DNA from: Mesorhizobium huakuii
Lineage (GTDB): Bacteria > Pseudomonadota > Alphaproteobacteria > Rhizobiales > Rhizobiaceae
Assembly: GCF_014189455.1 (NCBI RefSeq)
Contig: NZ_CP050298.1
Coordinates: 247,264 to 311,263, forward strand
Direction of reading: 5' to 3'
Length of the DNA stretch: 64,000 nt
In this document: piece by piece, positions 26,861 to 35,075 of the stretch
Layout: each line of letters starts with the position of its first letter
How positions within the stretch are numbered: position 1 is the stretch's first letter
The notes under the pieces: generated by a model
Told to the model about the DNA's origin: nothing
Databases searched by the model: none
What the model saw: the letters and a program-made list of their open reading frames with translations, nothing else
Program-made: the position numbers and the translations under genes

Positions 26861-27120
26861 TTGTTGCGCATCGCCGCCCTCTACAAGATCGAGGACAGCA
26901 TCATCCGAGGTTGTGACCCCGATCATCGCCGGGCTGTCCGCCAGAACCTGTCCGGCCCGCTGGTGGACGAGTTCTTCACCTGGCTGACAACTCAGACCGC
27001 GCGCGTCTCGCGCAAGTCCGACCTCGGCGAGGCCATGGCTTATATGCTGAAACGCCAAGCCGGTTTCCGGCTGTTCCTGGACGACGGCTGCGTCGACATC
27101 GACTCCAACCTCGTCGAAAA
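26861..27120 (+). pseudogene. IS66 tnpC fragment
   Basis: Encodes AALYKIEDSIIRG, SGPLVDEFFTWLTTQTARVSRKSDLGEAMAYML and LDDGCVDIDSNLVEN, part of the IS66 DDE transposase near its C-terminus. It lacks the large front part and is cut at 27121 by the IS1634 element. Confidence 0.8.
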
Positions 27121-28910
27121 CGATGACCCCACTTAAACACCGCCTGTAAGAATATGTTATTATATCAGCACGTTAGGCGCGCGCCGGCGCGTGTTACCAC
27201 TACATTTTGGGGATGATCTCAGGCGAGTTGTTCGTCGAGGTTGTGTGGCAGAGCGATGCCAGATGCCTTGAAGACGTTGCCCACTTGGCCCGTAACGTGG
27301 GTTCTGGTGGTGACGATGCGACCATCCTTTTCGATGGTGGCTTCCTGGAGGCGGTCGAGATCGCGTAGAAGCGGCTGCCAACCGGGCGTCAGGCCTTTGG
27401 CCCGGCAGAGGCGGTACAGTTCCTTGCTGAGTACGAGCCCCAGGAACGAGCAGAACACATGCCCGCGGATGGCGGCATCGGATTGGTGGAAGATCGGCCG
27501 GGTATTGAAGGTTGCCTTGGCGGCGCGGAACAGGCTCTCGACCTCGAGCAAATCGCGATACCGCAGCACGGCCTGGAGCGGGGTCACCTTCGCGTTGGTC
27601 CGCACCACGGTGATACCGTCGTAGCGGGCTTCCTCGGCAAGCTTGCCGACATCGATCTTGAAGTTCTTGCCGCTGGTCTTGAGGTAACGCCGGTAGGCCG
27701 AGTTGCCGACCAGTGCCTTGTCGCCCTTCTTGAGCTGCGCCTCGAGGCCGGCGATGATCGCCTGGCGGTCGGCCTTGTCCTTCTCGGCCTCGGCGTCATT
27801 GCGGCTGACGATGTAGCGGTCTTTACCGACCTTGACCTCTTTGACCCACAACTGAGTTTCACCGCGCTGGCGCTCGAGAACGAGCGGAACCATCGGTGCC
27901 GCGTCATTGAGCACGACGTTGTGGATCACGCTGATCGAGCGTTCGCGGGCCCCCAGAATGTATTCCATGCCCAGCTTTTCGAGCGCGGCGATGGTATCGG
28001 CGCTGATCATGCCGCGATCGGCGACAACGCAGGCGCGTGTGACGCCGAAGCGCGTTCGCAGCCGATCGACCACCGGCAACAGGACGGTCACGTCAGCGGT
28101 GTTGCCGGGTACCATCTCGGTGCAGATCGGCCGGCCCTCGGCATCAACGACCAGCGCCAGGATCATTTGCGCCAGATCGGGGCGGAAGTCCTTGGAATGC
28201 CCGCGCTTGCCCAGCGTCTCGCCGCCCGCGCCGTAGAAGGATAACGAGGTGGTGTCCATGAACACAAGGCTGAGGTCGGTGAACAGGTCCTGCCGGCGCG
28301 CGAAGAGCTTTTCCTCGATCGCGTCTTTCACGCAGCGCGCCACCAGCGCGCCTTGCGCCTTTTCGCCGAGTTCCTCGCCCAGCCACGCCATTGCCCGGTA
28401 AAAGTGATGGAGCGCCAGACCCTCGGCGCCCTCGATACCATAATCGGCCATCCAGTTCGCGCAGTCGCGGTCCGAGCCCGAGACGAACAGCCGATGCAGC
28501 GTGCCAACGAACACCGCCCGTTCCACCGCAAAGCCGAACTGGCGCCCTTCCAGCACCTCTTCCAGCACCTCGCCGATCCCGAGCCGCTCCCACAGCCGCC
28601 CGAACAACAGCGGACCGCCGATGCGGCGAGAGGCAATTCGCCCCGCGTCAATGTCGGACAGGATGAGGCTGCGTTCGCCATGGCGCGCAATCGAGGCCGC
28701 CAATCTGTCAAGTTCGCCGCTGGCAACCAGCGCATCCTTGCGGCCCAGCGCCTTTATCGTGCGCTGGCGAACGGTTTTGCCGTCGCGGACACTTTCCACG
28801 AGGTAAAGATAGCGGTGGCCGCGCGCGACTCTCTCAACGACAAACATGCCAGCGTTGTTAGCGAATAAATGCCATCACATCCATACAACATACGGCTAGC
28901 AGATCAAATG
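27121..28910 (-). mobile_element. IS1634-family element, complete copy
   Basis: The left boundary is where both IS1634 copies begin to match (ATGACCCCACTTAAACACC). The right boundary is less certain. A GTTACCAC(T)ACATTTT block occurs at both 27191 and 28914, but in the same orientation; the latter may be the end of a second, related element. Confidence 0.7.
27219..28847 (-). CDS. IS1634-family transposase
   Basis: A 542-residue DDE transposase of the IS4 superfamily. It starts MFVVERVARGHRYLYLVESVRDGK, the family's typical opening. The catalytic residues lie in LVFMDTTSLSFYG (first Asp), CVVADRGMISADTI (second Asp) and the C-terminal YRDLLEVESLFRAAK Glu region. The reading frame is intact. 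The truncated copy at 20324-21109 is nearly identical. Confidence 0.9.
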   Translation of the reverse strand: MFVVERVARGHRYLYLVESVRDGKTVRQRTIKALGRKDALVASGELDRLAASIARHGERSLILSDIDAGRIASRRIGGPLLFGRLWERLGIGEVLEEVLEGRQFGFAVERAVFVGTLHRLFVSGSDRDCANWMADYGIEGAEGLALHHFYRAMAWLGEELGEKAQGALVARCVKDAIEEKLFARRQDLFTDLSLVFMDTTSLSFYGAGGETLGKRGHSKDFRPDLAQMILALVVDAEGRPICTEMVPGNTADVTVLLPVVDRLRTRFGVTRACVVADRGMISADTIAALEKLGMEYILGARERSISVIHNVVLNDAAPMVPLVLERQRGETQLWVKEVKVGKDRYIVSRNDAEAEKDKADRQAIIAGLEAQLKKGDKALVGNSAYRRYLKTSGKNFKIDVGKLAEEARYDGITVVRTNAKVTPLQAVLRYRDLLEVESLFRAAKATFNTRPIFHQSDAAIRGHVFCSFLGLVLSKELYRLCRAKGLTPGWQPLLRDLDRLQEATIEKDGRIVTTRTHVTGQVGNVFKASGIALPHNLDEQLA

Positions 28911-29069
28911 TTGTTACCACACATTTTCGCGCCGAAAACTCAAGGCGAGTGAATTCAATAGCTTAACGGACAGCGTTCGCCATCCGTTCACCTCCAACTG
29001 TTCAAGTCGTCGGGCATGACGACGCGCCCAGGCGGGCCGTGACGGTATCTCTACCGCGCCATCGACAGC

Positions 29070-29185
29070 GTCGAATTCTATTTCAGCGCGTAGCGCGACC
29101 TGCCGTCGGCCAAGTGCTTCTCCAGAAAGGCGCTGGAACGCCTTCAATCCCAATCCGTCCCTTGGCCGAACAGTTCGCCTTTCTC
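29070..29185 (+). pseudogene. IS6-family transposase fragment (internal)
   Basis: YLYRAIDSVEFYFSA followed by RDLPSAKCFSRKALERL resembles the central DDE part of IS6 transposases; only ~35 codons survive, with a stop inside. Confidence 0.65.
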
Positions 29186-29246
29186 GCTGCCTGACCAGAA
29201 CGCAACCAATCCTCCCCGTGTCCCAATTCAGCCGTTTTAACGGCCA

Positions 29247-29432
29247 GTTCGCCAGCCTTGCCAATTAGATGGAAGAGCTGGCCGCCGAGAGCGTCACGAT
29301 ACCCGACTCTCTGCGCTACTATGTCAATTGGGAGGCTATGGCGCTATGGCGCGCGACGCCGAAATGAACGGTGAGTTCTTCACGATAGAGTTCGCACGTG
29401 AGTGCACGTCTTTTTCAACAGATGAAAATTGA
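29247..29432 (+). pseudogene. ArdA-type antirestriction protein, C-terminal fragment
   Basis: QFASLAN, a stop, then MEELAAESVTIPDSLRYYVNWEAMA... and DAEMNGEFFTIEFA matches the end of ArdA, a DNA-mimic protein that blocks type I restriction and is common on conjugative plasmids. A tandem duplication of CTATGGCG (29336-29343 and 29344-29351) breaks the frame in the middle of the conserved ARDAEMNG block. The N-terminal two thirds are missing. Confidence 0.65.
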
Positions 29433-29574
29433 TTGGCGTGCGCTGGGGCCACGCTGTCAATGGCGTCGACCAGAAAGCGCCCCCTCAATCGATGCGCTCT
29501 GGACGCTGCCGGAGGGGAACGCTTGAAGGCACCATGAGCAGAAGAGCCGGGTACCGGTTTAAGGCTTACGAAGG
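29433..29574. other. Non-coding spacer
   Basis: No gene or clear signal seen between the ArdA fragment and the convergent GrpB-family gene. Confidence 0.4.
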
Positions 29575-30129
29575 CTAATCATGTGGCGGCTCCGACCAAC
29601 CCGTGCTCTTCGCCCATTCGTTCGCCGCCTCCATAATGATATCAAACACGGGGTCTTTGATTTCGTAATATGCCTCCGCGTTATCGGGGTGTAATTTAGC
29701 GAGACTCTGCTTTATGCGTGCATATGCACTAGCCGCTAATGAATGCGTGCGCAGGTAATCCCGGCAAAGGAGCGAATAGAGCTGATTAAAGCGACCTTTT
29801 TCCCGAATATGCAAGTTTGCTTTCCGGTCAGTGCTTTGAAAAAAGCGCTTAAGCAAATCCTTTTCTGGAAGGTCCAGCCCTGGAGGGCTATGGTCAACTT
29901 TACCTAGTACGCGATTAAATCCCTCTCGCGCAAAGGCAGTATCGTCCACTTGAGACAGGTCACCTACCGTAAGCTGAATATCGATTACATCCTTGGCAGG
30001 AAGACCTCGCACGGCCGTCGAACCAATATGATGGATGTAGGCACCAGAAGGTGCCGCGCGCATAACGGACTGCTTCAAGATTGCAAATTCATTAGGCCAT
30101 TCCTCTCGGGGCATTACAATTTCTATCAA
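29575..30129 (-). CDS. GrpB-family nucleotidyltransferase-fold protein
   Basis: A 184-residue GrpB/UPF0157 protein with the family's YIHHIGSTAVRGLPAKDVIDIQLTV block (residues 34-58; the GS and DxD-type residues of the nucleotidyltransferase fold). The F..D..ANLHI stretch near 120 and the helical C-terminus are also typical. It starts at TTG with GGGGGTAG upstream, or at an ATG five codons in. GrpB proteins sometimes modify antibiotics or sit next to kinases; the substrate is unknown. It lies outside the biosynthetic cluster, separated from it by an IS21 remnant, so membership is doubtful. Confidence 0.82.
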   Translation of the reverse strand: MIEIVMPREEWPNEFAILKQSVMRAAPSGAYIHHIGSTAVRGLPAKDVIDIQLTVGDLSQVDDTAFAREGFNRVLGKVDHSPPGLDLPEKDLLKRFFQSTDRKANLHIREKGRFNQLYSLLCRDYLRTHSLAASAYARIKQSLAKLHPDNAEAYYEIKDPVFDIIMEAANEWAKSTGWSEPPHD

Positions 30130-30144
30130 CTTTTCTACCCCCTA

Positions 30145-30450
30145 TTGCGCATTCCGCCGCATCCGGTCGGCTGTTCCGACAACATCCGGTGAACCATTCC
30201 GGGGTATCCGGTCACTTAGGATCGTTGCCGCGTAGGCATGGTTTTGATGCCAGGCGCGGTGGCCTTCGTCAACTTCTTCGGTGGAGTCACTCGAGCGGCG
30301 CATTGAAGGCCCGTCGAGTTCGAGGCGATAAGCATTGTGAACCAGACGGTCCGGGATGGCATCGGCAAATGTCGGTTCACCAAACATCAGAGGCCGCCGC
30401 CATTCTCGACCGGGGTGGTGTCTCACTTGACGGTGGTCGACCCGCGTCAC
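30145..30450 (-). pseudogene. IS21 remnant: istB 3' end and terminal repeats
   Basis: Reverse strand encodes FGEPTFADAIPDRLVHNAYR then LELDGPSMRR, the C-terminus of the IstB ATPase. Beyond its end, CCGGATACCCCGGAATGG and CCGGATGCGGCGGAATGCGCA-type repeats (30148-30230) are the multiple terminal repeats of IS21. Confidence 0.75.
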
Positions 30451-30813
30451 GGCCTTGCGGGTTAGGGCCTGGAACTCGTGTCGTCCCGTTCTGCGCGCGG
30501 TCGGGCTTCGTTGTAGTCTGCCTCGATGACCGATCTTGCAGCGGCGTCACCGGAAGAAGCGCCGAAACCGCTGGCCCGCATCGACGTACGAACGCTGCTC
30601 ACAGGGCCCCATTTGAACAGCTCCTTGGCCGCCCCCATTGAGGAGGTGATTAGCGATGAACATTTAGTCGAATCTGTGCCGCGTCTCGTCGCAGACCCTC
30701 ACCGAACGGCGTTACTGAGGTGAGGAAGGAGGCCGCATGGTCGTAGTCGCGCCGCAGCTCCGACAAACCGCTGTCTACTGTCCATCTGCGCGCTCGCCGA
30801 TTGTCATGTCATA
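30451..30813. other. Non-coding stretch downstream of the left biosynthetic arm
   Basis: A short open frame at 30526-30723 (MTDLAAASPEEAPKPLARIDVR) has no recognisable match or ribosome site. I see nothing else; likely debris at the edge of the cluster. Confidence 0.4.
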
Positions 30814-31368
30814 TTAGAATGGGCTTGGGGCAGCGAGCCGGCCGGATTGGGCGCTGATGCCGCTGTCGACGACCACAAGCGGGACACCGTGCCGTTTCGC
30901 GGCGCTCAAGATCAACGGTCTAACCTCTTGGCGGTATTTGGCTATTTTGGCCAGCATGCGGGTGAAATCGCCCCTCGCCGTGGGAGTGGGGCGCGAATCT
31001 AGCGGAACCCGTTTCGGCAAAAGGCTCATGTCACCGCCGGCGATGCGCATGACCCTAGCGACAAAGCGCCATTCACAAAGCCAGGCCGGCGCTTCAACCA
31101 AATAGACCAGCTCCGCTCTTTCGATGCGCATGTCGATCGTTTCGACATATCCGCCTTCGACGACGAAGGCCTCGGCAGCAAGCTGCATTCTTAGGGTGTG
31201 GAGCCAATCTTGCTTGTTCGGGCGTTCCCAATTCGGCCCCCAGTAGAGATCATCGAGGGCAAGTAAGGGCAGATCGAGGCTATGAGCGAGCCGCCGTCCA
31301 AAGGTCGATTTTCCGCTACCCGGAGAGCCGAAGACGCTGATCCTGCTGGCACGGGATTTGGACAACAT
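30814..31368 (-). CDS. Adenylate-kinase-like P-loop kinase of the nucleoside cluster
   Basis: A 184-residue small kinase. The Walker A motif GSPGSGKST is at residues 14-22, with LALDDLYWGPNW and FVVEGGYVETIDMRIERAELVYLV forming the substrate and NMP-like region, as in topology-modulation/adenylate-kinase-like proteins. It starts 9 bases after the carbamoyltransferase stop, so it is the last gene of the left arm. A kinase of adenylate-kinase type also occurs in the pseudouridimycin cluster (PumH, as I recall). Here it could phosphorylate a nucleoside or nucleotide intermediate or act in self-protection; that is inference. Confidence 0.8.
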   Translation of the reverse strand: MLSKSRASRISVFGSPGSGKSTFGRRLAHSLDLPLLALDDLYWGPNWERPNKQDWLHTLRMQLAAEAFVVEGGYVETIDMRIERAELVYLVEAPAWLCEWRFVARVMRIAGGDMSLLPKRVPLDSRPTPTARGDFTRMLAKIAKYRQEVRPLILSAAKRHGVPLVVVDSGISAQSGRLAAPSPF

Positions 31369-31377
31369 AAGCGATCT

Positions 31378-32865
31378 CTAGAAAATCTCTATGCCATGCA
31401 ATTCCGAGAAGCGTCGGGCATCCTCGGCGGAGTTCACCAGAGGCTCCCCCTTGATGTTGAGGGAGGTGTTGAGCAGCAACGGGCAGCGTGTCTGTTGGTA
31501 GAATGCGTTTAGAAGTTGATGCACTGAGGCGTTCTGCGCTGCATTTAGGGTCTGGACGCGGCTGGTTCCATCCACATGGCAAACTGCTGGAATCGCTTCC
31601 GGCTTTCGGCACTTGGCGACGAACTGCATATAGGGGACACGCTGCAGAGGCATTTCAAAGTACTCTGGCGCATGTTCCTCCAAAATGATGGGGGCAAAAG
31701 GCCTGAAAAGCTCCCGTTTTTTGATCCGATTGACCTTTTCCTTAGCTCCGGGACCTCGCGGGTCCGAAAGCAGGCTTCGATTGCCCAATGCCCTCGGCCC
31801 GAACTCGGCGCGACCATGCGCAACGCCGATAACCTTACCCTTGACCAGGCTGCGAAGCGCTCCGTCGATATTGAGTCCCCGGCCGATGTCGTGGCCGAGA
31901 TAGGGTCCGCGCCACTGCACCCATTCTCCGCGCTGTGCGAGCGCGGCGCCGAGGCTGCTGCCGGCATCCCCCGGTTCCGGCATGATCCATATGTTGTCGA
32001 ACCAGCCTTCTCGCGCCAACATTCCGTTGAAGACGCAATTGAGCGCAACGCCGCCGGAATAGACCAGATTCTTGCTCGGTAGCTCCGTTCTCACCCATTG
32101 GAACACTTCCCGCAGCAGCCGCTCGGTCACGCTTTGGCAACTCGCTGCAATATTCTCGATATCGGTGAGGTCGGTCCGCCAGTCGCGTATCCCCCGGTGG
32201 AGGTTCCGGCGGAACCGCAAGCGGTCTGGCCGAGGATCGGCGATGAAATCATCGAAAATGTGGTCAACGTATCGATCGTCTCCGAACGCCGCCAGGCCCA
32301 TCATGATGTATTCTTCCTCGTTCGGCCGGAAGCCGCAACGGTCGGTAAAGCCGGAATAGAACAGGCCGATGCTATGCGGATAACGAACAGTCAGCACGCG
32401 TTCGATCGTGCGATCGGATGCACGCCATGCCGTAAGAGTGTCCCATTCGCCTATACCATCTATGACGACGATGCTGGCATCCCGGAAAGTCGAGGTGAAA
32501 TAGCCGCCGCACGCATGGGAGAAATGATGACCATGAGACGCGACAGGCCGTCCTCGCAACAAGGGGAACCGCGCCAGATAGCTGCGAGCGCCGGGGGTCG
32601 TCAGCAGCCGGCGATATTGCCCGGCGAACAGTTCACGGCTGCGCTTAAGGTTCTGGTTCTCATAATAGGCGATCTCGAAGGGGATGCGGACATGGGCTTC
32701 CACATCGTCCAGAAGCCCATCGCAAAGATACCGGTCCATCTTTTGACGGCTGAAACGCTCCGAATGGGCCGCGTAGACAATCTCGTCGTCGCGGACAACC
32801 GCGAGCGCCGCATCATGACTGAGACAGCTCGCGCCGACAATGTCAGGAGCGGTTGGCCTACTCAT
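31378..32865 (-). CDS. NodU/TobZ-family carbamoyltransferase
   Basis: A 495-residue enzyme that transfers a carbamoyl group from carbamoyl phosphate through carbamoyl-AMP to a hydroxyl or amino group. The start is the ATG of MSRPTAPDIVGASCLSHDAA; the open frame upstream is not family-like. Conserved segments are HDAALAVV, SERFSRQK, HGHHFSHACGGYF (metal/Kae1 domain), VYSGGVALNCVFNG, and in the C-terminal YrdC-like domain GRAEFGPRALGNRSLL and NTSLNIKGEPLVNS. It is intact. In antibiotic clusters such enzymes decorate sugars; malayamycin carries a urea-type carbamoyl group, and polyoxin uses a carbamoylated side chain. Acts in the cytoplasm on the nucleoside core (inference). Confidence 0.9.
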   Translation of the reverse strand: MSRPTAPDIVGASCLSHDAALAVVRDDEIVYAAHSERFSRQKMDRYLCDGLLDDVEAHVRIPFEIAYYENQNLKRSRELFAGQYRRLLTTPGARSYLARFPLLRGRPVASHGHHFSHACGGYFTSTFRDASIVVIDGIGEWDTLTAWRASDRTIERVLTVRYPHSIGLFYSGFTDRCGFRPNEEEYIMMGLAAFGDDRYVDHIFDDFIADPRPDRLRFRRNLHRGIRDWRTDLTDIENIAASCQSVTERLLREVFQWVRTELPSKNLVYSGGVALNCVFNGMLAREGWFDNIWIMPEPGDAGSSLGAALAQRGEWVQWRGPYLGHDIGRGLNIDGALRSLVKGKVIGVAHGRAEFGPRALGNRSLLSDPRGPGAKEKVNRIKKRELFRPFAPIILEEHAPEYFEMPLQRVPYMQFVAKCRKPEAIPAVCHVDGTSRVQTLNAAQNASVHQLLNAFYQQTRCPLLLNTSLNIKGEPLVNSAEDARRFSELHGIEIF

Positions 32866-33139
32866 AAATGAATGGATCCCGCCGCCGGCTCGCCAAGATA
32901 CGCTCAACCAGGCCCTTCGGCCGCTCTGGCTCGGGCGGCGCCTTTCTTGCGGCGGCCGCGCCCGGCCGCTTCGGCAGGCCGACCTTCCGATCGAGGATTC
33001 TGGCTTTGGTCGTTCCGGAATAGGCGATCCCCGTGCACCCGACGCTTTTCTGGGCGACCCCCTGCGTCTGGAGATACTCGGCAAGAGCAGCCGCCCATGC
33101 TATGTGGCCCTCACCGTCAGGATGACCCCCCCGAGGCCT

Positions 33140-33796
33140 TTACCGTCGCGGCGGCTTGTATGCGCTCGGGCTCCCCATTTTGCCCGGAGCCAAAAAATGC
33201 CGATCAAGTATCTGGGACATATAGGGCTGCAGGCTGCCGCCCGAATGCTCGTCAATGTCGGCCAGACTCTCAAGCGCATTGAAGAACAGGTAGGGGATGC
33301 TCGCACGCTCGAGCGCCCATTTGAGCGTCAGGACCTGCGTGGCGAACCGTATGGCCGATTCCTCATCGCTCCACGCGATTTCACGATAGGCTCGGTTGAT
33401 CATCGCCGCAGGCGCATCGGTATAGTCATGGTATGGAATGAGCTGGCGCCACTCGCCGGAAATATGGAACTCCCGGCGCATCGGCGATGACCAGCCGATC
33501 ACGACCAGCAATTCCGCGCCGGCCGCTTTCAGCGCAGGGACATCTTCCACCAGCCAGCGAATGGTCGAGCGCAGGATGCGGTCGTTGGAGCTGCCGGGAA
33601 ATCCGTCATTGACGACGCTCGTATAGCCAAGCAGCCGCCCCAGTTGACCCGGCCAGGCGGCCCGCCACCGTGCCTCATTGTCAAAGCAGAACCCGGTATT
33701 CGGATCGTCGAACAGGTCGGTTCCGTAACACATAGAACAGCCGTTCGCGAACAAAACTCTGTCTGTCATTGACGCACCGACGGAACCTTCAGTCAC
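33140..33796 (-). CDS. SGNH-hydrolase-like protein of unknown role
   Basis: A 218-residue protein starting VLFANGCSMCYGTDLFDD, with VVNDGFPGSSNDRILRSTIRWL and LLVVIGWSSPMRREF. This arrangement (G-C-S near the N-terminus, GxSND in the middle) resembles SGNH/GDSL hydrolases or DUF6071-type proteins. The GTG at 33796 overlaps the aminotransferase stop (translational coupling); an ATG at 33769 is the alternative. It is part of the left arm between the aminotransferase and the carbamoyltransferase. A catalytic Ser/Asp/His set is not certain, and I assign no reaction. Confidence 0.6.
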   Translation of the reverse strand: MTEGSVGASMTDRVLFANGCSMCYGTDLFDDPNTGFCFDNEARWRAAWPGQLGRLLGYTSVVNDGFPGSSNDRILRSTIRWLVEDVPALKAAGAELLVVIGWSSPMRREFHISGEWRQLIPYHDYTDAPAAMINRAYREIAWSDEESAIRFATQVLTLKWALERASIPYLFFNALESLADIDEHSGGSLQPYMSQILDRHFLAPGKMGSPSAYKPPRR

Positions 33797-34928
33797 TTGT
33801 TTGAGCAGCAGGCGGCGGAACAGCCGCGATGGCGTCCAGCACGCCCTGCATTAGCGGCCAATGCGCTATCCCGAAGCGGACGCATCCAGCCAGACCAACC
33901 TCCCGGCTAGTGTCGCGGATATAGACCCCACGCGTGTCGAGATGCTTGACGACCTCGGCCGGCTCGTAGCCGCGGACGGCCACATTCACATAGTTGCCGG
34001 CCGACGGGAGCACCCGCCAACCCGGCCGCTGGAGCGCCAATGCTGCCCCGAATTTCTCGCGCGCCAGAATGATGTCCTTCCAGATCGATTTGAGCTCCTC
34101 CGGCCGACCGAGCAGGGCCTCAAGCATATGAAGGGATGCTCCTGAAACAGCGCCGTCCATTCTGTAGGCACCGAGAAGGCGAGCCAGACGGGGTGGCGAC
34201 ATGCCGACGGCGATCCGCGCGCCTGCCAGACCCAAACTCTTTGAGAATGACCGTACCAGGAAGACGTGGTCGTAAGATCCGAGGAGCTCGACGTGGTCCG
34301 TTTCCGCGAAGGCTGCGAAGCATTCGTCTACCACCAGCAGGTGGTGATGTCGCCCGCACGATTCGGCCAGCTCAATCAGTTCACTGCCGGACATTAGGTG
34401 ACCGGTGGGGCTATTGGGGTTGGAAATGACCACCAGCGACGGTGGCTTACTCCGTAATGTATCCAGAAGCGCCTGAAACCCCATCGCCATCGCATCCGGC
34501 ACCCTGATAGACGCGTGGGTTACGTCAAGCTTTCGCAGCGCGGCATAGTGCGCCCAGCCGAAGTAATTGGGCACCTGCAGAATCATGCGCCCGGTGGCCG
34601 ACCCAAAAGCGTCGACAATCGCAGCGATCAGAGCATCGGACCCTGCGGCCAGCGTCAGCCGCTCCGAGGGAACGCCAAGCCGCCGGCCGATCCCTCCTAT
34701 GGCCAAGCTAGCAAAGGGGTAGAACTGGGTATGCGCGGTGTCGGGCGCGACCTCCCGCAAAAGCTCTGTCATCCGGGGATGGTGCAGTTCGCAGCTTCGC
34801 AGATTGATCCCGTGATTGGCGGGAAGGCGGTTGTGGCGTGCGAGATCACCGACTTCCGGCAACGGAAACCGCCAAATATCGCATTCGGCTGCTTGAGATT
34901 GGCGGGGAAATTCCATCCTATGAGTCAT
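33789..34928 (-). CDS. PLP-dependent aminotransferase, class I/II (HisC-like)
   Basis: A 379-residue fold-type I aminotransferase. Visible are AGSDALIAAIVDAF (cofactor phosphate region), VVISNPNSPTGHLMS (NPNxPTG), LLVVDECFAAFAE (the Asp that pairs with the pyridine nitrogen) and VRSFSKSLGLAGARIA (Schiff-base Lys). The start is the ATG of MTHRMEF. The first gene of the left arm, it follows a promoter at 34952-34979. In nikkomycin and polyoxin pathways a HisC-like aminotransferase (NikK/PolI by my recollection) installs the 5'-amino group of aminohexuronic acid; the same role is proposed here. Confidence 0.87.
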   Translation of the reverse strand: MTHRMEFPRQSQAAECDIWRFPLPEVGDLARHNRLPANHGINLRSCELHHPRMTELLREVAPDTAHTQFYPFASLAIGGIGRRLGVPSERLTLAAGSDALIAAIVDAFGSATGRMILQVPNYFGWAHYAALRKLDVTHASIRVPDAMAMGFQALLDTLRSKPPSLVVISNPNSPTGHLMSGSELIELAESCGRHHHLLVVDECFAAFAETDHVELLGSYDHVFLVRSFSKSLGLAGARIAVGMSPPRLARLLGAYRMDGAVSGASLHMLEALLGRPEELKSIWKDIILAREKFGAALALQRPGWRVLPSAGNYVNVAVRGYEPAEVVKHLDTRGVYIRDTSREVGLAGCVRFGIAHWPLMQGVLDAIAAVPPPAAQTSD

Positions 34929-34951
34929 AGCTTGAGTTTCACATGCCGAAT

Positions 34952-34979
34952 TATCTACCTCTACATAAATCAAGGTCAA
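34952..34979 (-). promoter_or_regulatory. Sigma-70-type promoter of the left arm
   Basis: On the reverse strand TTGACC (34979-34974), 16 bases, then TAGATA (34957-34952), about 24 bases before the aminotransferase ATG. The 34929-35075 interval is AT-rich and separates two divergent arms. On the forward strand TTGACA near 35034 with a weak -10 near 35057 could serve the pseudouridine synthase gene. Confidence 0.5.
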
Positions 34980-35075
34980 GCGAAAACAAATAATATCTGA
35001 AAATATATTCGAAGATATCAATGTGTAAGTGGTTGACATCCACTACACGCCAAACGCATACCTAACTGTCACCAA

